Assembly: GCA_028710155.1 (NCBI GenBank)
Contig: JAQUSR010000004.1
Location: 1-39,519 of the forward strand
Direction: 5' to 3'
Length of the DNA: 39,519 nt
Source: Bacteroidales bacterium
GTDB taxonomy: Bacteria > Bacteroidota > Bacteroidia > Bacteroidales > WRLA01
Shown: in pieces, positions 24,868 through 33,755 of the stretch
Position numbering within the stretch: the first letter of the stretch is position 1
Layout: each line of letters starts with the position of its first letter
Notes under the pieces: generated by a model
Database searches by the model: none
Told to the model about the DNA's origin: nothing
The model's input: only the letters and a program-made list of their open reading frames with translations
Position numbers and translations under genes: made by a program

Positions 24868-26775
24868 ATGACATCACAAGAAGTATTAAAAAAATATTGG
24901 GGATACGCCAATTTCCGTTCCATGCAAGCTGAAATTATTCAGTCGGTTTTGGATGGAAACGATACATTGGGTTTGTTGCCCACGGGAGGTGGTAAAAGTA
25001 TTTGCTATCAAGTTCCGGGCATTATGTTAGACGGATTGTGTTTAGTCATTACGCCGTTGATAGCCTTGATGAAAGATCAGGTGGATGGATTGAAAAAAAG
25101 GGGAATAGACGCTAAGTCAATTTATTCGGGCATGCATGCCAATGATATTGAAATCACTATAAATCAGGCGGTGAATGGTTTTTTGAAATTCTTGTTTGTG
25201 TCGCCTGAAAGGTTGCAGACAAAAGCTTTCATTGAAAATTTTAAATTAATGAAAATCGGGTTGATTGCTGTTGATGAAGCGCATTGTATTTCGCAATGGG
25301 GCTATGATTTTCGTCCGCCCTATTTACAAATCGCAGAAATTCGACCCTATCAACCGAAAGTCCCGATTTTAGCCTTAACAGCTACTGCTACACCTATGGT
25401 TGTCAAGGATATACAAAATAAATTAGATTTTAAAAAAGAGTGTGTTTTTCAAAAAAGTTTTGAGCGGAAAAATCTTTCGTATATTGCTATTTATGAGGAA
25501 AATAAATCGCGAAAATTGTTAGAAATACTACACAAAATATCCGGAACCGCCATCATTTATGTTCGCAGTAGAAAACGCACCAAAAGTATTGCTCAATTTT
25601 TGAGAGCAGAAGGCATTTCAGCCGAATTTTATCATGCCGGTTTGGATGTCGTTGAACGCGATAAAAAACAAAACCTTTGGATGCGAAATCAAGTGCGAGT
25701 GATGGTGGCCACCAATGCTTTTGGAATGGGTATCGATAAACCTGATGTGCGTTTGGTGATTCATATTGATATTCCCGATAATCCGGAAGCCTATTTTCAG
25801 GAAGCGGGGAGGGGAGGACGTGACGAAAATCCTGCTTATTCGGTGATTTTATGGGAAAAATCTGATATTATTGATTTGCAAAATCGTTTTGCAGAGAGTT
25901 TTCCCTCTTTGTCCACAATTCGGTCGGTATATAATGCATTAGGGAATTTTTTTCAGATTCCGGTTTATTCCGGCGCCGGACAATCGTATGATTTTGATAT
26001 GGCATCATTTGTACAAACCTATCATTTAAAATCGGTGGAGGCATGGAATAGTATCAAATTTTTAGAGCGGGAAGGTTATATTTCTACCATCGATGCCGAT
26101 CATTTAACCGAAGCCATTATGATTTGTTGCAGCCACGAGGAGTTGTATCGATTTCAAGTAGAAAATGCTCGTTTTGATCCTTTTATCAAATTTTTACTTC
26201 GTTCTTATAGCGGACTTTTTACCACTTTTGTAAACATCAATCACCGACAAATTGCCGCCAAAACCAATATTCCGGAAGAAAAAGTTGTGGCGATGCTTAC
26301 AGAATTGAACCATTTGAAAATCATTTATTATCAACCGGAAACAAAAAATCCGAGAATAGTATATGTTTGTGAGCGTCTTTCTGAAAAAGATATTTATTTA
26401 TCGAAGGAGGTGTATGAAAAACGTAAACAAGTGGCTCAAGATCGCTTGGATGCAATGATTAATTATGTGTCTAACGATAAAAAATGTCGTAGTTTGATGC
26501 TTTTAGAATGGTTTGGTGAAACCGACGCACAACGCTGCGGACGCTGCGATGTATGTAAAAATCGGAATCGTATTGAAGTGAATAAGATAGAATTTGATTA
26601 TGTGGTTCAAAATATTAAACCAATTTTAATGTCTAAAGAATGTACACTCGAAGAAATGGTGAATTTAGTGCCAAAATTTAGACGTGAAAAAGTGATTAAT
26701 GTAATTCGATGGTTATTGGAAAACGGAAAAATTATTGAAAAAATGGGACGATATTTATGGATTTCGAAAGAATAA
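24868..26775 (+). CDS. recQ: ATP-dependent DNA helicase RecQ
   Basis: 3'-5' superfamily 2 helicase acting in recombination and fork repair. The 635 residues contain Walker A LPTGGGKSICYQ (Lys43), DEAH box VDEAHCISQWGYDFRP (136-139), helicase C with YHAGLD and AFGMGIDKPDVR, and the arginine motif QEAGRGGRDE. A zinc-binding cysteine set is seen (CRSLMLLEWFG...RCGRCDVC), with an RQC winged-helix region after it. No C-terminal HRDC domain is evident, making it shorter than the 700-plus-residue RecQ forms that carry one. Single gene with its own promoter. Confidence 0.95.
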   Translation: MTSQEVLKKYWGYANFRSMQAEIIQSVLDGNDTLGLLPTGGGKSICYQVPGIMLDGLCLVITPLIALMKDQVDGLKKRGIDAKSIYSGMHANDIEITINQAVNGFLKFLFVSPERLQTKAFIENFKLMKIGLIAVDEAHCISQWGYDFRPPYLQIAEIRPYQPKVPILALTATATPMVVKDIQNKLDFKKECVFQKSFERKNLSYIAIYEENKSRKLLEILHKISGTAIIYVRSRKRTKSIAQFLRAEGISAEFYHAGLDVVERDKKQNLWMRNQVRVMVATNAFGMGIDKPDVRLVIHIDIPDNPEAYFQEAGRGGRDENPAYSVILWEKSDIIDLQNRFAESFPSLSTIRSVYNALGNFFQIPVYSGAGQSYDFDMASFVQTYHLKSVEAWNSIKFLEREGYISTIDADHLTEAIMICCSHEELYRFQVENARFDPFIKFLLRSYSGLFTTFVNINHRQIAAKTNIPEEKVVAMLTELNHLKIIYYQPETKNPRIVYVCERLSEKDIYLSKEVYEKRKQVAQDRLDAMINYVSNDKKCRSLMLLEWFGETDAQRCGRCDVCKNRNRIEVNKIEFDYVVQNIKPILMSKECTLEEMVNLVPKFRREKVINVIRWLLENGKIIEKMGRYLWISKE

Positions 26776-26845
26776 TGCATCAAAGATGGCTCTTTGCTTG
26801 TTTTTCGTATTTCGTAAAAATGAATTTTTTGTCTCAAGTTTATTA

Positions 26846-26853
26846 TACCTTTG
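26846..26853 (+). promoter_or_regulatory. -7 element for the gap-dikinase-gap cluster
   Basis: TACCTTTG lies 77 nt upstream of the first gap gene. No good TTG is seen at 19-21 nt. No other strong promoter is apparent inside the three-gene cluster, where gaps are 45 and 58 nt. Confidence 0.5.
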
Positions 26854-26929
26854 CTGATTCGTGTAAACACACAAAAATGTTTGTAAAGTGTTATAATGTA
26901 AAATATTAAAATTTAGAAAATCAAGATAT

Positions 26930-27928
26930 ATGTCATTGAAAGTTGGAATTAATGGTTTTGGAAGAATCGGTAAATTAGTGTTTCGACATATTTTCGGTCA
27001 AACAGATATGGAAGTAGTTCATATTAACGATAAAATGAACACACAATTAATGGCTCATTTGCTCAAATACGATAGTTTGCACGGGCGTTTTGATGTCGAC
27101 ATCTCTTTCGATTCTAATCATTTGTATGTTAATCATAAAGAAATTTTAGTCACCAATTTTCCCTCGCCGGAAGAAATTCCGTGGAGCAAAACCGATGTTG
27201 ATATTGTTGTCGATTCATGCGGAAGGTTTAAAACGCGTCCGCTATTGGAAGGACATCTTCATAATGGTGCCAAAAAAGTAATTTTGAGTTGTCCGCCAGA
27301 CGATAACTCAATTGAGCGGACGGTGGTCATGGGCGTTAATCATTCTACCATTCAACCCACCGATTTAATCATTTCAAACGCGTCTTGCACAACTAATTGT
27401 GTTGCATTGATGCTGAAAGTGGTGAACGAAGTATTCGGGTTTAAAAAAGGCTTTATGAATACCGTTCATCCCACCACCAACAACCAAAATTTGCAAGACG
27501 GTTATCATTCCGATTTTCGCCGCGCCCGCTCTGCCATCAGCAACATTATTCCGACTACATCCAGTGCCGTGAAAGCCACGCAGTTGGTGATGCCCGAAAT
27601 GCGAGGCATTTTCGACGGTTTTGCAACACGCGTTCCTGTTCCCGATTGTTCGTTTGTGGAGCTGACTGCCGAAATAAAAAGCAACGTTAGCGTGGGACAA
27701 GTCAACGAAGCCTTTATGCATTATGCCAAAACCGAACTTAAAGATTACTTAGAATATACCGAAGATCCGATCGTTAGCAGCGACATTAACAACAACCGAC
27801 ATTCTGCCATTCACGATGCATTGGCAACCCGTGTTTTGGGCGGCGATTTAATTCAAATTCTCGGATGGTACGACAACGAATTTGGCTATTCTTCACGAAT
27901 TGTCGATTTAATTCGATATATTTCGTAA
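26930..27928 (+). CDS. gap: Glyceraldehyde-3-phosphate dehydrogenase (canonical paralogue)
   Basis: Oxidises glyceraldehyde-3-phosphate to 1,3-bisphosphoglycerate with NAD. The 332 residues are of usual length. Seen: the nucleotide-binding GINGFGRIGKLVFRH; an Asp at residue 34 (INDKMN) of the kind that favours NAD; catalytic Cys153 in SNASCTTNC; His180 in NTVHPTTNNQ; IIPTTSSAVKA; and GWYDNEFGYSSR. The usual SAPAK segment is replaced by SCPPDDNSIERTVV, so this is a divergent branch. It is the first gene of a tight three-gene cluster with a PPDK-like protein and a second GAPDH. Confidence 0.9.
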   Translation: MSLKVGINGFGRIGKLVFRHIFGQTDMEVVHINDKMNTQLMAHLLKYDSLHGRFDVDISFDSNHLYVNHKEILVTNFPSPEEIPWSKTDVDIVVDSCGRFKTRPLLEGHLHNGAKKVILSCPPDDNSIERTVVMGVNHSTIQPTDLIISNASCTTNCVALMLKVVNEVFGFKKGFMNTVHPTTNNQNLQDGYHSDFRRARSAISNIIPTTSSAVKATQLVMPEMRGIFDGFATRVPVPDCSFVELTAEIKSNVSVGQVNEAFMHYAKTELKDYLEYTEDPIVSSDINNNRHSAIHDALATRVLGGDLIQILGWYDNEFGYSSRIVDLIRYIS

Positions 27929-27973
27929 TATTCTATCAAACAAACATTTAACTACTTTATTAAAAATTGAATC

Positions 27974-30900
27974 ATGGTCGAAATATTAGAATCAGATGCC
28001 TTAAAAGCCAACTTGTCGCAAACCAAAATCGGTGAAATCATCATTCCGCCCGAACATCAATGGTTTTTATCCATTTCCGAAAAATATTGGGGAATCCATA
28101 AACGGATGCAGGAGTTTATTAACGAGTTGCATCATCCCTATTCCAATAAAAAAGTGGTCATCGACCTATTGGTTTATGTGGCAATCAGCGATTTTTGGAT
28201 TTATAAAGACCTGAATCCTAAGGATCAAGAACGTGCATTCAAAGATATTTTAGACATTTTCGATCAATTGTTAAAAGAGCATTTGCCCGACGAGTTTAAC
28301 AAACATTTGGTGTACATTTTTTTGGATTTTTTCCCAAACAATTATGAAAGTTTGTCTGCTTTCGATAGCATTCCGAGTTTATATATTAAGGTGCTGGAAG
28401 ATAATTTGGAAGAAAATCTGTTCAGCTATTTGAGCAACATCGGGTATTTCAAAAATGCGTTGAGCAAAGCTTCTGAAAATCCGAAAACCAATGGCGAAGT
28501 GATGGCGTTTATGCGAAAATTGGTACAAAAAAATATCAATTTTTGGGAAACAACCACTCGATTTGAACAATGGTATGCTGATAATCAATCGAAAATGTCG
28601 CACGATTATACCGCAACGGTACAATCGTTTGGAACGCCGTTTTTTAAAGATTTGTGGGAAAAATTCGACAGTGCAAAAGACTATGAATCTCTGTGCAACA
28701 TGATTTTCACCTTTTCGGATGTGATGAACGCACTCCGCAAGAAAATTGACGATTTTGAAAAAGTTACCGAACAATTTTGCTATATTTTTTATCTGTTACA
28801 TCTTCCGGGTGCTGTCTATCAACGGGAATATCTGTTGATTGAACTTAATAAAGTCATTAAACGTGTCAGCATTGATTTGAATGAAGATCAGTGTATTGAA
28901 GCTGTGGATGAGTTGTTTGTGCTTTTTGCAGATTTCAAAAAAAGCAACCTGAATTTGATTCTTGATTCAATTCAATATTTGGGTAAAGAGATTATCAATA
29001 CGCAAAACAAAAAAATCATTCACCACTTTGAAGATCAGATTATTAAATTCGGTTTCATTGCACCTGGGATTGCGTATCTGACTAACGATTGGGAGTTGAA
29101 GGTGAATCCGTGCCATGTAAAAAATATTCGTGTTTGGTTGGAACTCATTGAATATGATCCTGAAACAATGAGTAAATTGTTGTCAGCGTTGATTATTCAC
29201 CTGCGCATCGGCGGAATTTTTATTTTCGATACCGATTTTTTCCAAAAAGACATTACCAAGCTGCTTAATTCCAAAGTAGCTCCTATGTATAAGCAAATCA
29301 AACAGTTGACGAGAATTTTTCCGGTATATTTTAACGAAATCGGAGCAGAAGGACATTTACGTACCGTTTCTACCAAAGTGGATGAAATTTCGTATCGCAA
29401 CGATAAATTGATCCATTTCTTACGCAAACAAGTTCATACAGAAGGAAATAACTCTCACATTCAAATCACACAAGAGGTGATCCGTTTTTGGTACGATTTG
29501 GACATGAAACGTTTGAAAAACATTGTTCCGCCCAACGTTTACGAAACGGTTGATGTTGGCAGCGAATGGGTTGTAGGCGTTCACGAAGTGTTGGTGAAAA
29601 TTTGTACAAAAAACAAAATTTCGTTGGACGATTTGTTGGAGAAAGACAAAGACGAAGTTGCCGAATTGATTTCGCACATTCATCATGTCAATTGCAATGA
29701 TGTTGAACGTGTTAGTTTGATCATCGAACTTTATCAACTGCTGAAAGAAAAATATATTTTTGAAACCAACAATATTTCGACCATCCTACATCGCTATCAT
29801 TTTATTGAAAGCTCGGATGTGGAGTTGTTAGACCAATATTTAACCGAAGAAAATCATGTGGAAGCGTTGAAGCTGATTTATTCGTTTATGGTGAAATTGA
29901 ACAACATCATTTTTGATCCGAAAAAGAGTGAAGGATGGGAAAATGTATTTTATAAACGCCACATTGCCTTTGGAATACCTTCAATGTACGGCTATTATAA
30001 AGAGGAAAAATTTGATGCTTTGGGACTTACATTCCGCTTGGAACGCATTGCCTCCATTTTAATCACAAATATCATAGAATCCATTAATACAGAATATTTT
30101 ACGCTGAAGACTTTCAAAGATATTTATTCGGTGATGGAATATATGCGACAAGGTTTAAGTTTGGACGGCATCTATAATCAAGGTTTCGATTCACACCTTA
30201 AAATGTTGAAATACAGTTTAACTTCGGGCTGTTTTACGATTAAACAATACATCAACATTTTCCAATTTATGGAGGCGAGTTTGAAAGAAATCACCAACAG
30301 CTATTTCATTCGTCCTTACGAGCAACTGCTACACACCATTATTCCGCAATATTTGACCACGCAAGAACGTGAAGAGAAAAATATGAATAAGGTGATTGTG
30401 CAAAAATCGGAGATTTTTTATCGCGAATTGCTCTCATCGGCATTCATTATTCAACCGTTGGATAATTTAATCGGTGAAATATTGAACAACTTGCGAAGAC
30501 AAATCAATGTTTTGTCGGACAGCGAGTTGCAGGGAATTATGTCGTATGACCCCGAATTGACGGTCAGTCCGATTTACGCCGAAACGCCCAATATTGATAA
30601 TCAGGTATTTTTGGGATCCAAAGCCTATTATTTGAAAACATTGTTTTTGAAAAATTATCCCGTTCCACCGGGGTTTGTACTCACTACCGAAATTTTTAGA
30701 CGGCTGAACTCAATTTTGAAAGTTCCGGCTTTAACTACTGAAATCAATCAGATAGTAAAAAGTAACGTTGCTGAATTGGAACGCATTACAGGAATGAAAT
30801 ATGGCGATCCGACCAATCCGCTGTTGCTGAGTGTTCGTTCGGGAGCCGCCATATCGATGCCGGGTGCAATGAACACCTTTTTGAATGTAGGTTTGAACGA

Positions 30901-32074
30901 TGAAATCACCGAAAAACTCAGTCAAAAAGACAATTTTGGTTGGACTTCGTGGGATTGCTATCGCCGTTTGTTACAAACGTGGGGCATGTCGTATGGCTTG
31001 GATCGTAACGATTTCGACCAAATCATCATCAATTACAAACAGAAATATAATGTTTCGCAAAAGTTGGAGTTCAAACCGGCAATGATGCGCGAGATTGCTT
31101 TTGCTTACAAACAATTGCTGATTGATAACAACATTCATTTTGAAGAAGATCCGTTTGAACAGTTGAAAACTGCCATCGTTTCGGTATTCAACTCGTGGGA
31201 TACACCGCGTGCCAAAGTTTATCGGTCGCACATGAAAATTGCAGACGAATGGGGAACCGCCGTCATTGTGATGAAGATGATTTTCGGCAACTTGCATCGT
31301 GAATCAGGATCGGGCGTTGTTTTTACGCACGATGTTCAAGATACGGAAGACGTTATTAATCTGACGGGCGATTTTTCGTTCATCAGCCCAGGAGAAGACA
31401 TTGTAGCCGGTTTGGTTAATACGTTACCTATCAGCGAAAACCAACGTTTGAAATATTATCACAACTGTCAGGTTTCGTTGGAATCGGCTTTCCCGAATAT
31501 TTATAATCGGTTGCGGGAAATTGCAAAACAAATGGTTGAAACACATGGATTTAGTCATCAAGAAATTGAATTTACATTTGAAACATCTCAACCCGAAGAT
31601 CTGTTTATTTTGCAAACCCGAAACATGAATACCACTAAGAAAAGCTCGATGGAAGTTTTTGCGGCTCAAGAGCATGAAATGGTGCGTGTGGGCGGCGGCA
31701 TCGGTATCGGAAATCGTGTAATTAATGGATTGACCGTGTTTGACTTAGGTGATGTAGCCATGTTAAAAGTGAAATTTCCCGACCAGAAAGCCGTGTTGGT
31801 GCGACCCGATACCGTTCCGGACGACATTGAAATCATCTTCGAGTGCGAAGGCTTGCTGACCGGCAAAGGCGGATCGACTTCGCATGCAGCCGTTACAGCC
31901 GCTGCTTTGGGAAAAATCGGAGTTGTGAACTGCAACGACATGATCGTTTACGAAAAACAGAAAAAATGTGTCATCACCGGACACGAATTTCAACTTTTCG
32001 ACCCCATTGCCATCGACGGTGCCAACGGCATTATTTACAAAGGAAACTATCCAATCAAAGTTCAAGAATTGTAG
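27974..32074 (+). CDS. Large PPDK-like dikinase/phosphotransferase lacking the PEP barrel
   Basis: This 1366-residue protein has an N-terminal two-thirds (1 to about 860) of no family I recognise; it is predicted helical and soluble. It is followed by a PPDK-type ATP-grasp region (about 870-1220), with YPVPPGFVLTTE, LLSVRSGAAISMPGAMNT near 950, DEWGTAVIVMKMIFGNL and the closing FILQTRN near 1213. Then comes a swivelling phosphohistidine domain with TGKGGSTSHAAVTAAALGK; the phosphoacceptor is His1304. It ends about 60 residues later: the C-terminal PEP/pyruvate TIM barrel of true PPDK is absent. ATP-driven phosphorylation of His1304 is therefore expected, but the acceptor is unknown, perhaps bound by the N-terminal region. 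It lies between two GAPDH genes, suggesting a link to triose-phosphate metabolism. Confidence 0.8.
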   Translation: MVEILESDALKANLSQTKIGEIIIPPEHQWFLSISEKYWGIHKRMQEFINELHHPYSNKKVVIDLLVYVAISDFWIYKDLNPKDQERAFKDILDIFDQLLKEHLPDEFNKHLVYIFLDFFPNNYESLSAFDSIPSLYIKVLEDNLEENLFSYLSNIGYFKNALSKASENPKTNGEVMAFMRKLVQKNINFWETTTRFEQWYADNQSKMSHDYTATVQSFGTPFFKDLWEKFDSAKDYESLCNMIFTFSDVMNALRKKIDDFEKVTEQFCYIFYLLHLPGAVYQREYLLIELNKVIKRVSIDLNEDQCIEAVDELFVLFADFKKSNLNLILDSIQYLGKEIINTQNKKIIHHFEDQIIKFGFIAPGIAYLTNDWELKVNPCHVKNIRVWLELIEYDPETMSKLLSALIIHLRIGGIFIFDTDFFQKDITKLLNSKVAPMYKQIKQLTRIFPVYFNEIGAEGHLRTVSTKVDEISYRNDKLIHFLRKQVHTEGNNSHIQITQEVIRFWYDLDMKRLKNIVPPNVYETVDVGSEWVVGVHEVLVKICTKNKISLDDLLEKDKDEVAELISHIHHVNCNDVERVSLIIELYQLLKEKYIFETNNISTILHRYHFIESSDVELLDQYLTEENHVEALKLIYSFMVKLNNIIFDPKKSEGWENVFYKRHIAFGIPSMYGYYKEEKFDALGLTFRLERIASILITNIIESINTEYFTLKTFKDIYSVMEYMRQGLSLDGIYNQGFDSHLKMLKYSLTSGCFTIKQYINIFQFMEASLKEITNSYFIRPYEQLLHTIIPQYLTTQEREEKNMNKVIVQKSEIFYRELLSSAFIIQPLDNLIGEILNNLRRQINVLSDSELQGIMSYDPELTVSPIYAETPNIDNQVFLGSKAYYLKTLFLKNYPVPPGFVLTTEIFRRLNSILKVPALTTEINQIVKSNVAELERITGMKYGDPTNPLLLSVRSGAAISMPGAMNTFLNVGLNDEITEKLSQKDNFGWTSWDCYRRLLQTWGMSYGLDRNDFDQIIINYKQKYNVSQKLEFKPAMMREIAFAYKQLLIDNNIHFEEDPFEQLKTAIVSVFNSWDTPRAKVYRSHMKIADEWGTAVIVMKMIFGNLHRESGSGVVFTHDVQDTEDVINLTGDFSFISPGEDIVAGLVNTLPISENQRLKYYHNCQVSLESAFPNIYNRLREIAKQMVETHGFSHQEIEFTFETSQPEDLFILQTRNMNTTKKSSMEVFAAQEHEMVRVGGGIGIGNRVINGLTVFDLGDVAMLKVKFPDQKAVLVRPDTVPDDIEIIFECEGLLTGKGGSTSHAAVTAAALGKIGVVNCNDMIVYEKQKKCVITGHEFQLFDPIAIDGANGIIYKGNYPIKVQEL

Positions 32075-32132
32075 CATTAAAGAAAAAATCAAATAGTTAT
32101 CATCAAAAAATTATTCATTAAAAATTGTAGTT

Positions 32133-33377
32133 ATGATTAGCATTAATGAAAAGAAACTCTTAGGTATCAATGGTTTAGGACGCATTGGTAAACTTTCGTT
32201 GTGGTATCACCTGATTTCACGAAAATTTGATGGCGTTGTCATCAATGTCGGACGTGAAGTGGGAAAAAGTCTGGAAGACTTGGTGCAAACCATTATCACC
32301 GACTCCACGTATGGTTCGTTGCAATTTTTTGTAAACGGAAGAGCAGGGAAACCGCTCAACATCGAAATTACCGACCAAGAGCAACAAATTATTACCATAG
32401 ACGGTTTTCCGATAAAAGTGTTATCGAAAGAACGTAATCCGCAGAACATCAATTGGAAAGATGAAGGCGTTCGCGTTGTTGTTGATTGTACGGGAAAATT
32501 TTTAGATCCCACCATTCCGGCAACCGATCCTAAAGGAAGCATTTTGGGACACTTGAATGCCGGAGCCAGCAAGGTGATTTGCAGTGCACCGTTCAAAATG
32601 AAAAATGAACCCGTCGGAGAACCATTTCCGACTTTGATTTACGGTATTAACCACACTTGTTTTGATCCGTTGCATCATAATGTTATTTCGGCAGCCAGCT
32701 GCACCACCACCGGATTAGCGCACATGATGAAACCACTGCTCGAAGACAAAGAAACCTGCAATGTTTTAACAGCATCATTATCAACCGTTCATGCAGCAAC
32801 CAATACACAAAGCGTTTTGGATTCTGTTCCGTCTGCAGGCACCAAAGATTTGAGAAAAAATCGTTCGGTATTGAATAACATCATTTTGTCTTCAACCGGT
32901 GCTGCCAAAACATTGGAAAAAGTGATTCCGCAAGTCATTCATTTTGGTTTTATGGCAGACTCGATTCGCATCCCGACTACCACCGTTTCGTTGATTGCAT
33001 TGAACATTACCTTCAGCTCGCGAATGGACGAAAATAGTATGCCTTACATTAGCGGCGATTATATTCGCAACATTTACAAAATGGCCGAAAAAGGCAATCA
33101 AAACGGATTGTTGTTCTACTCGGCAAAACAAAATGTATCTGCCGATTTGATGGGAAAACCTGCCGCCATCGTTATCGAAGGCAATGAAATTCATACTCGT
33201 ACAGGATTTTTGAAAGTGCCGTCAGAGATTTTGGCAGCCGCCGGAATACAAAATATTCAAGACATCAATATTCCCGTTACCCACGCCAAAATCATGGGTT
33301 GGTACGATAACGAATTTGGCAGTTATGTCAATTGCTTAGGTCACTTGACAGAATATGTGGCTTCACACATCGATTAA
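32133..33377 (+). CDS. Divergent glyceraldehyde-3-phosphate dehydrogenase paralogue
   Basis: This 414-residue protein is about 80 residues longer than usual GAPDH. Catalytic Cys190 (SAASCTTTG instead of S-C-T-T-N-C) and His220 (STVHAATNTQ) are kept, as is the GWYDNEFGSYVN end. The dinucleotide motif GINGLGRIGK is present. However, the acidic residue that binds the NAD ribose is missing: the second strand reads VVINVGREVGK where INDP-type sequence is usual. This points to NADP use, altered cofactor, or a non-catalytic role. The phosphate-site segment is also changed (RKNRSVLNNIILSSTGAAK). It is the third gene of the gap-dikinase cluster. Its stop lies only 6 nt before the first CRISPR-like repeat. 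Confidence 0.82.
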   Translation: MISINEKKLLGINGLGRIGKLSLWYHLISRKFDGVVINVGREVGKSLEDLVQTIITDSTYGSLQFFVNGRAGKPLNIEITDQEQQIITIDGFPIKVLSKERNPQNINWKDEGVRVVVDCTGKFLDPTIPATDPKGSILGHLNAGASKVICSAPFKMKNEPVGEPFPTLIYGINHTCFDPLHHNVISAASCTTTGLAHMMKPLLEDKETCNVLTASLSTVHAATNTQSVLDSVPSAGTKDLRKNRSVLNNIILSSTGAAKTLEKVIPQVIHFGFMADSIRIPTTTVSLIALNITFSSRMDENSMPYISGDYIRNIYKMAEKGNQNGLLFYSAKQNVSADLMGKPAAIVIEGNEIHTRTGFLKVPSEILAAAGIQNIQDINIPVTHAKIMGWYDNEFGSYVNCLGHLTEYVASHID

Positions 33378-33383
33378 TCGCTT

Positions 33384-33504
33384 GGTGTGATTTGCTTTCA
33401 AAAATTGTACTTTTGCAGTCGTAAACAACTGCTTATTAAATAAATTGTCTGAAAAACAGTTGTGATTTGCTTTCAAAAATTGTACTTTTGCAGTCGTAAA
33501 CAAC
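33384..33504 (+). CRISPR. Two-repeat CRISPR remnant, type II-C-like (46-bp repeats, 29-bp spacer)
   Basis: Repeat 1 (33384-33429) and repeat 2 (33459-33504) are 46 bp each, differ at one base (position 2), and enclose a unique 29-bp spacer (33430-33458). The period of 75 is usual for type II-C arrays. The repeat opens GTTGTGATTTGCTTTCAAA and ends AAACAAC; from memory this opening is shared with Bacteroidota Cas9 arrays such as that of Bacteroides fragilis. Repeat 2 contains TTG and TACTTTTG 20 nt apart, so it could start its own crRNA. Repeat 1 keeps only the TACTTTTG (33408-33415). After repeat 2 no third repeat follows at the expected place. No cas gene lies in the window. Confidence 0.65.
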
Positions 33505-33587
33505 GCTGTATCTAACTATTTGTTTAGAAGTAAAAAAGAACGTGAAATATGGATTATATGGAAAAAGAAACTTTTAAAATTCTGTAA

Positions 33588-33665
33588 TTAAAAATAAGAG
33601 AGCGACACCAATTAGATGCCGCTCTAGGGGGGTTCCGGCCATCTCTTTCGAGGTTGACCGGTACC
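33588..33665 (-). ncRNA. Candidate small structured RNA between repeats 2 and 3
   Basis: The minus strand has a -7 element TACTTTTG (33678-33671), then a GC-rich hairpin (33661-33635) capped by a GAAA tetraloop (CTC-GAAA-GAG). A C-rich stretch follows, then a terminator: a 9-bp stem with one G-U pair (33625-33617 with 33607-33599) and the tail CTTATTTTTAA. The predicted RNA is about 75 nt. The GC content is far above the surroundings. It has no coding frame of note. I do not recognise the family. An alternative reading is the tail of a tracrRNA whose anti-repeat would be the minus strand of repeat 3. Confidence 0.5.
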
Positions 33666-33670
33666 GCCGG

Positions 33671-33678
33671 CAAAAGTA
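33671..33678 (-). promoter_or_regulatory. -7 element of the candidate small RNA
   Basis: Read on the minus strand this is TACTTTTG. A TTG on the same strand at 33703-33701 is 22 nt upstream, a slightly long spacing. Confidence 0.5.
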
Positions 33679-33703
33679 ATACTATTTTTTAAACAAAAAA
33701 CAA

Positions 33704-33749
33704 GTTGTGATTTGCTTTCAAAAATTGTAATTTTGCAGTCGTAAACAAC
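33704..33749 (+). repeat. Orphan CRISPR-like repeat 3
   Basis: A 46-bp copy identical to repeat 2 except for one C-to-A change. The embedded promoter is kept (TTG at 33705-33707, 20 nt, TAATTTTG at 33728-33735). It has the same orientation as repeats 1 and 2, 199 bp after repeat 2. A coding fragment opens within 7 bp of its end. Confidence 0.8.
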
Positions 33750-33755
33750 GGGTGA

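Noticed and set aside
31763-32092. Long antisense frames within the dikinase and gap genes
   Set aside because: They mirror conserved coding sequence (phosphohistidine domain, GAPDH motifs) and lack promoters and family features.
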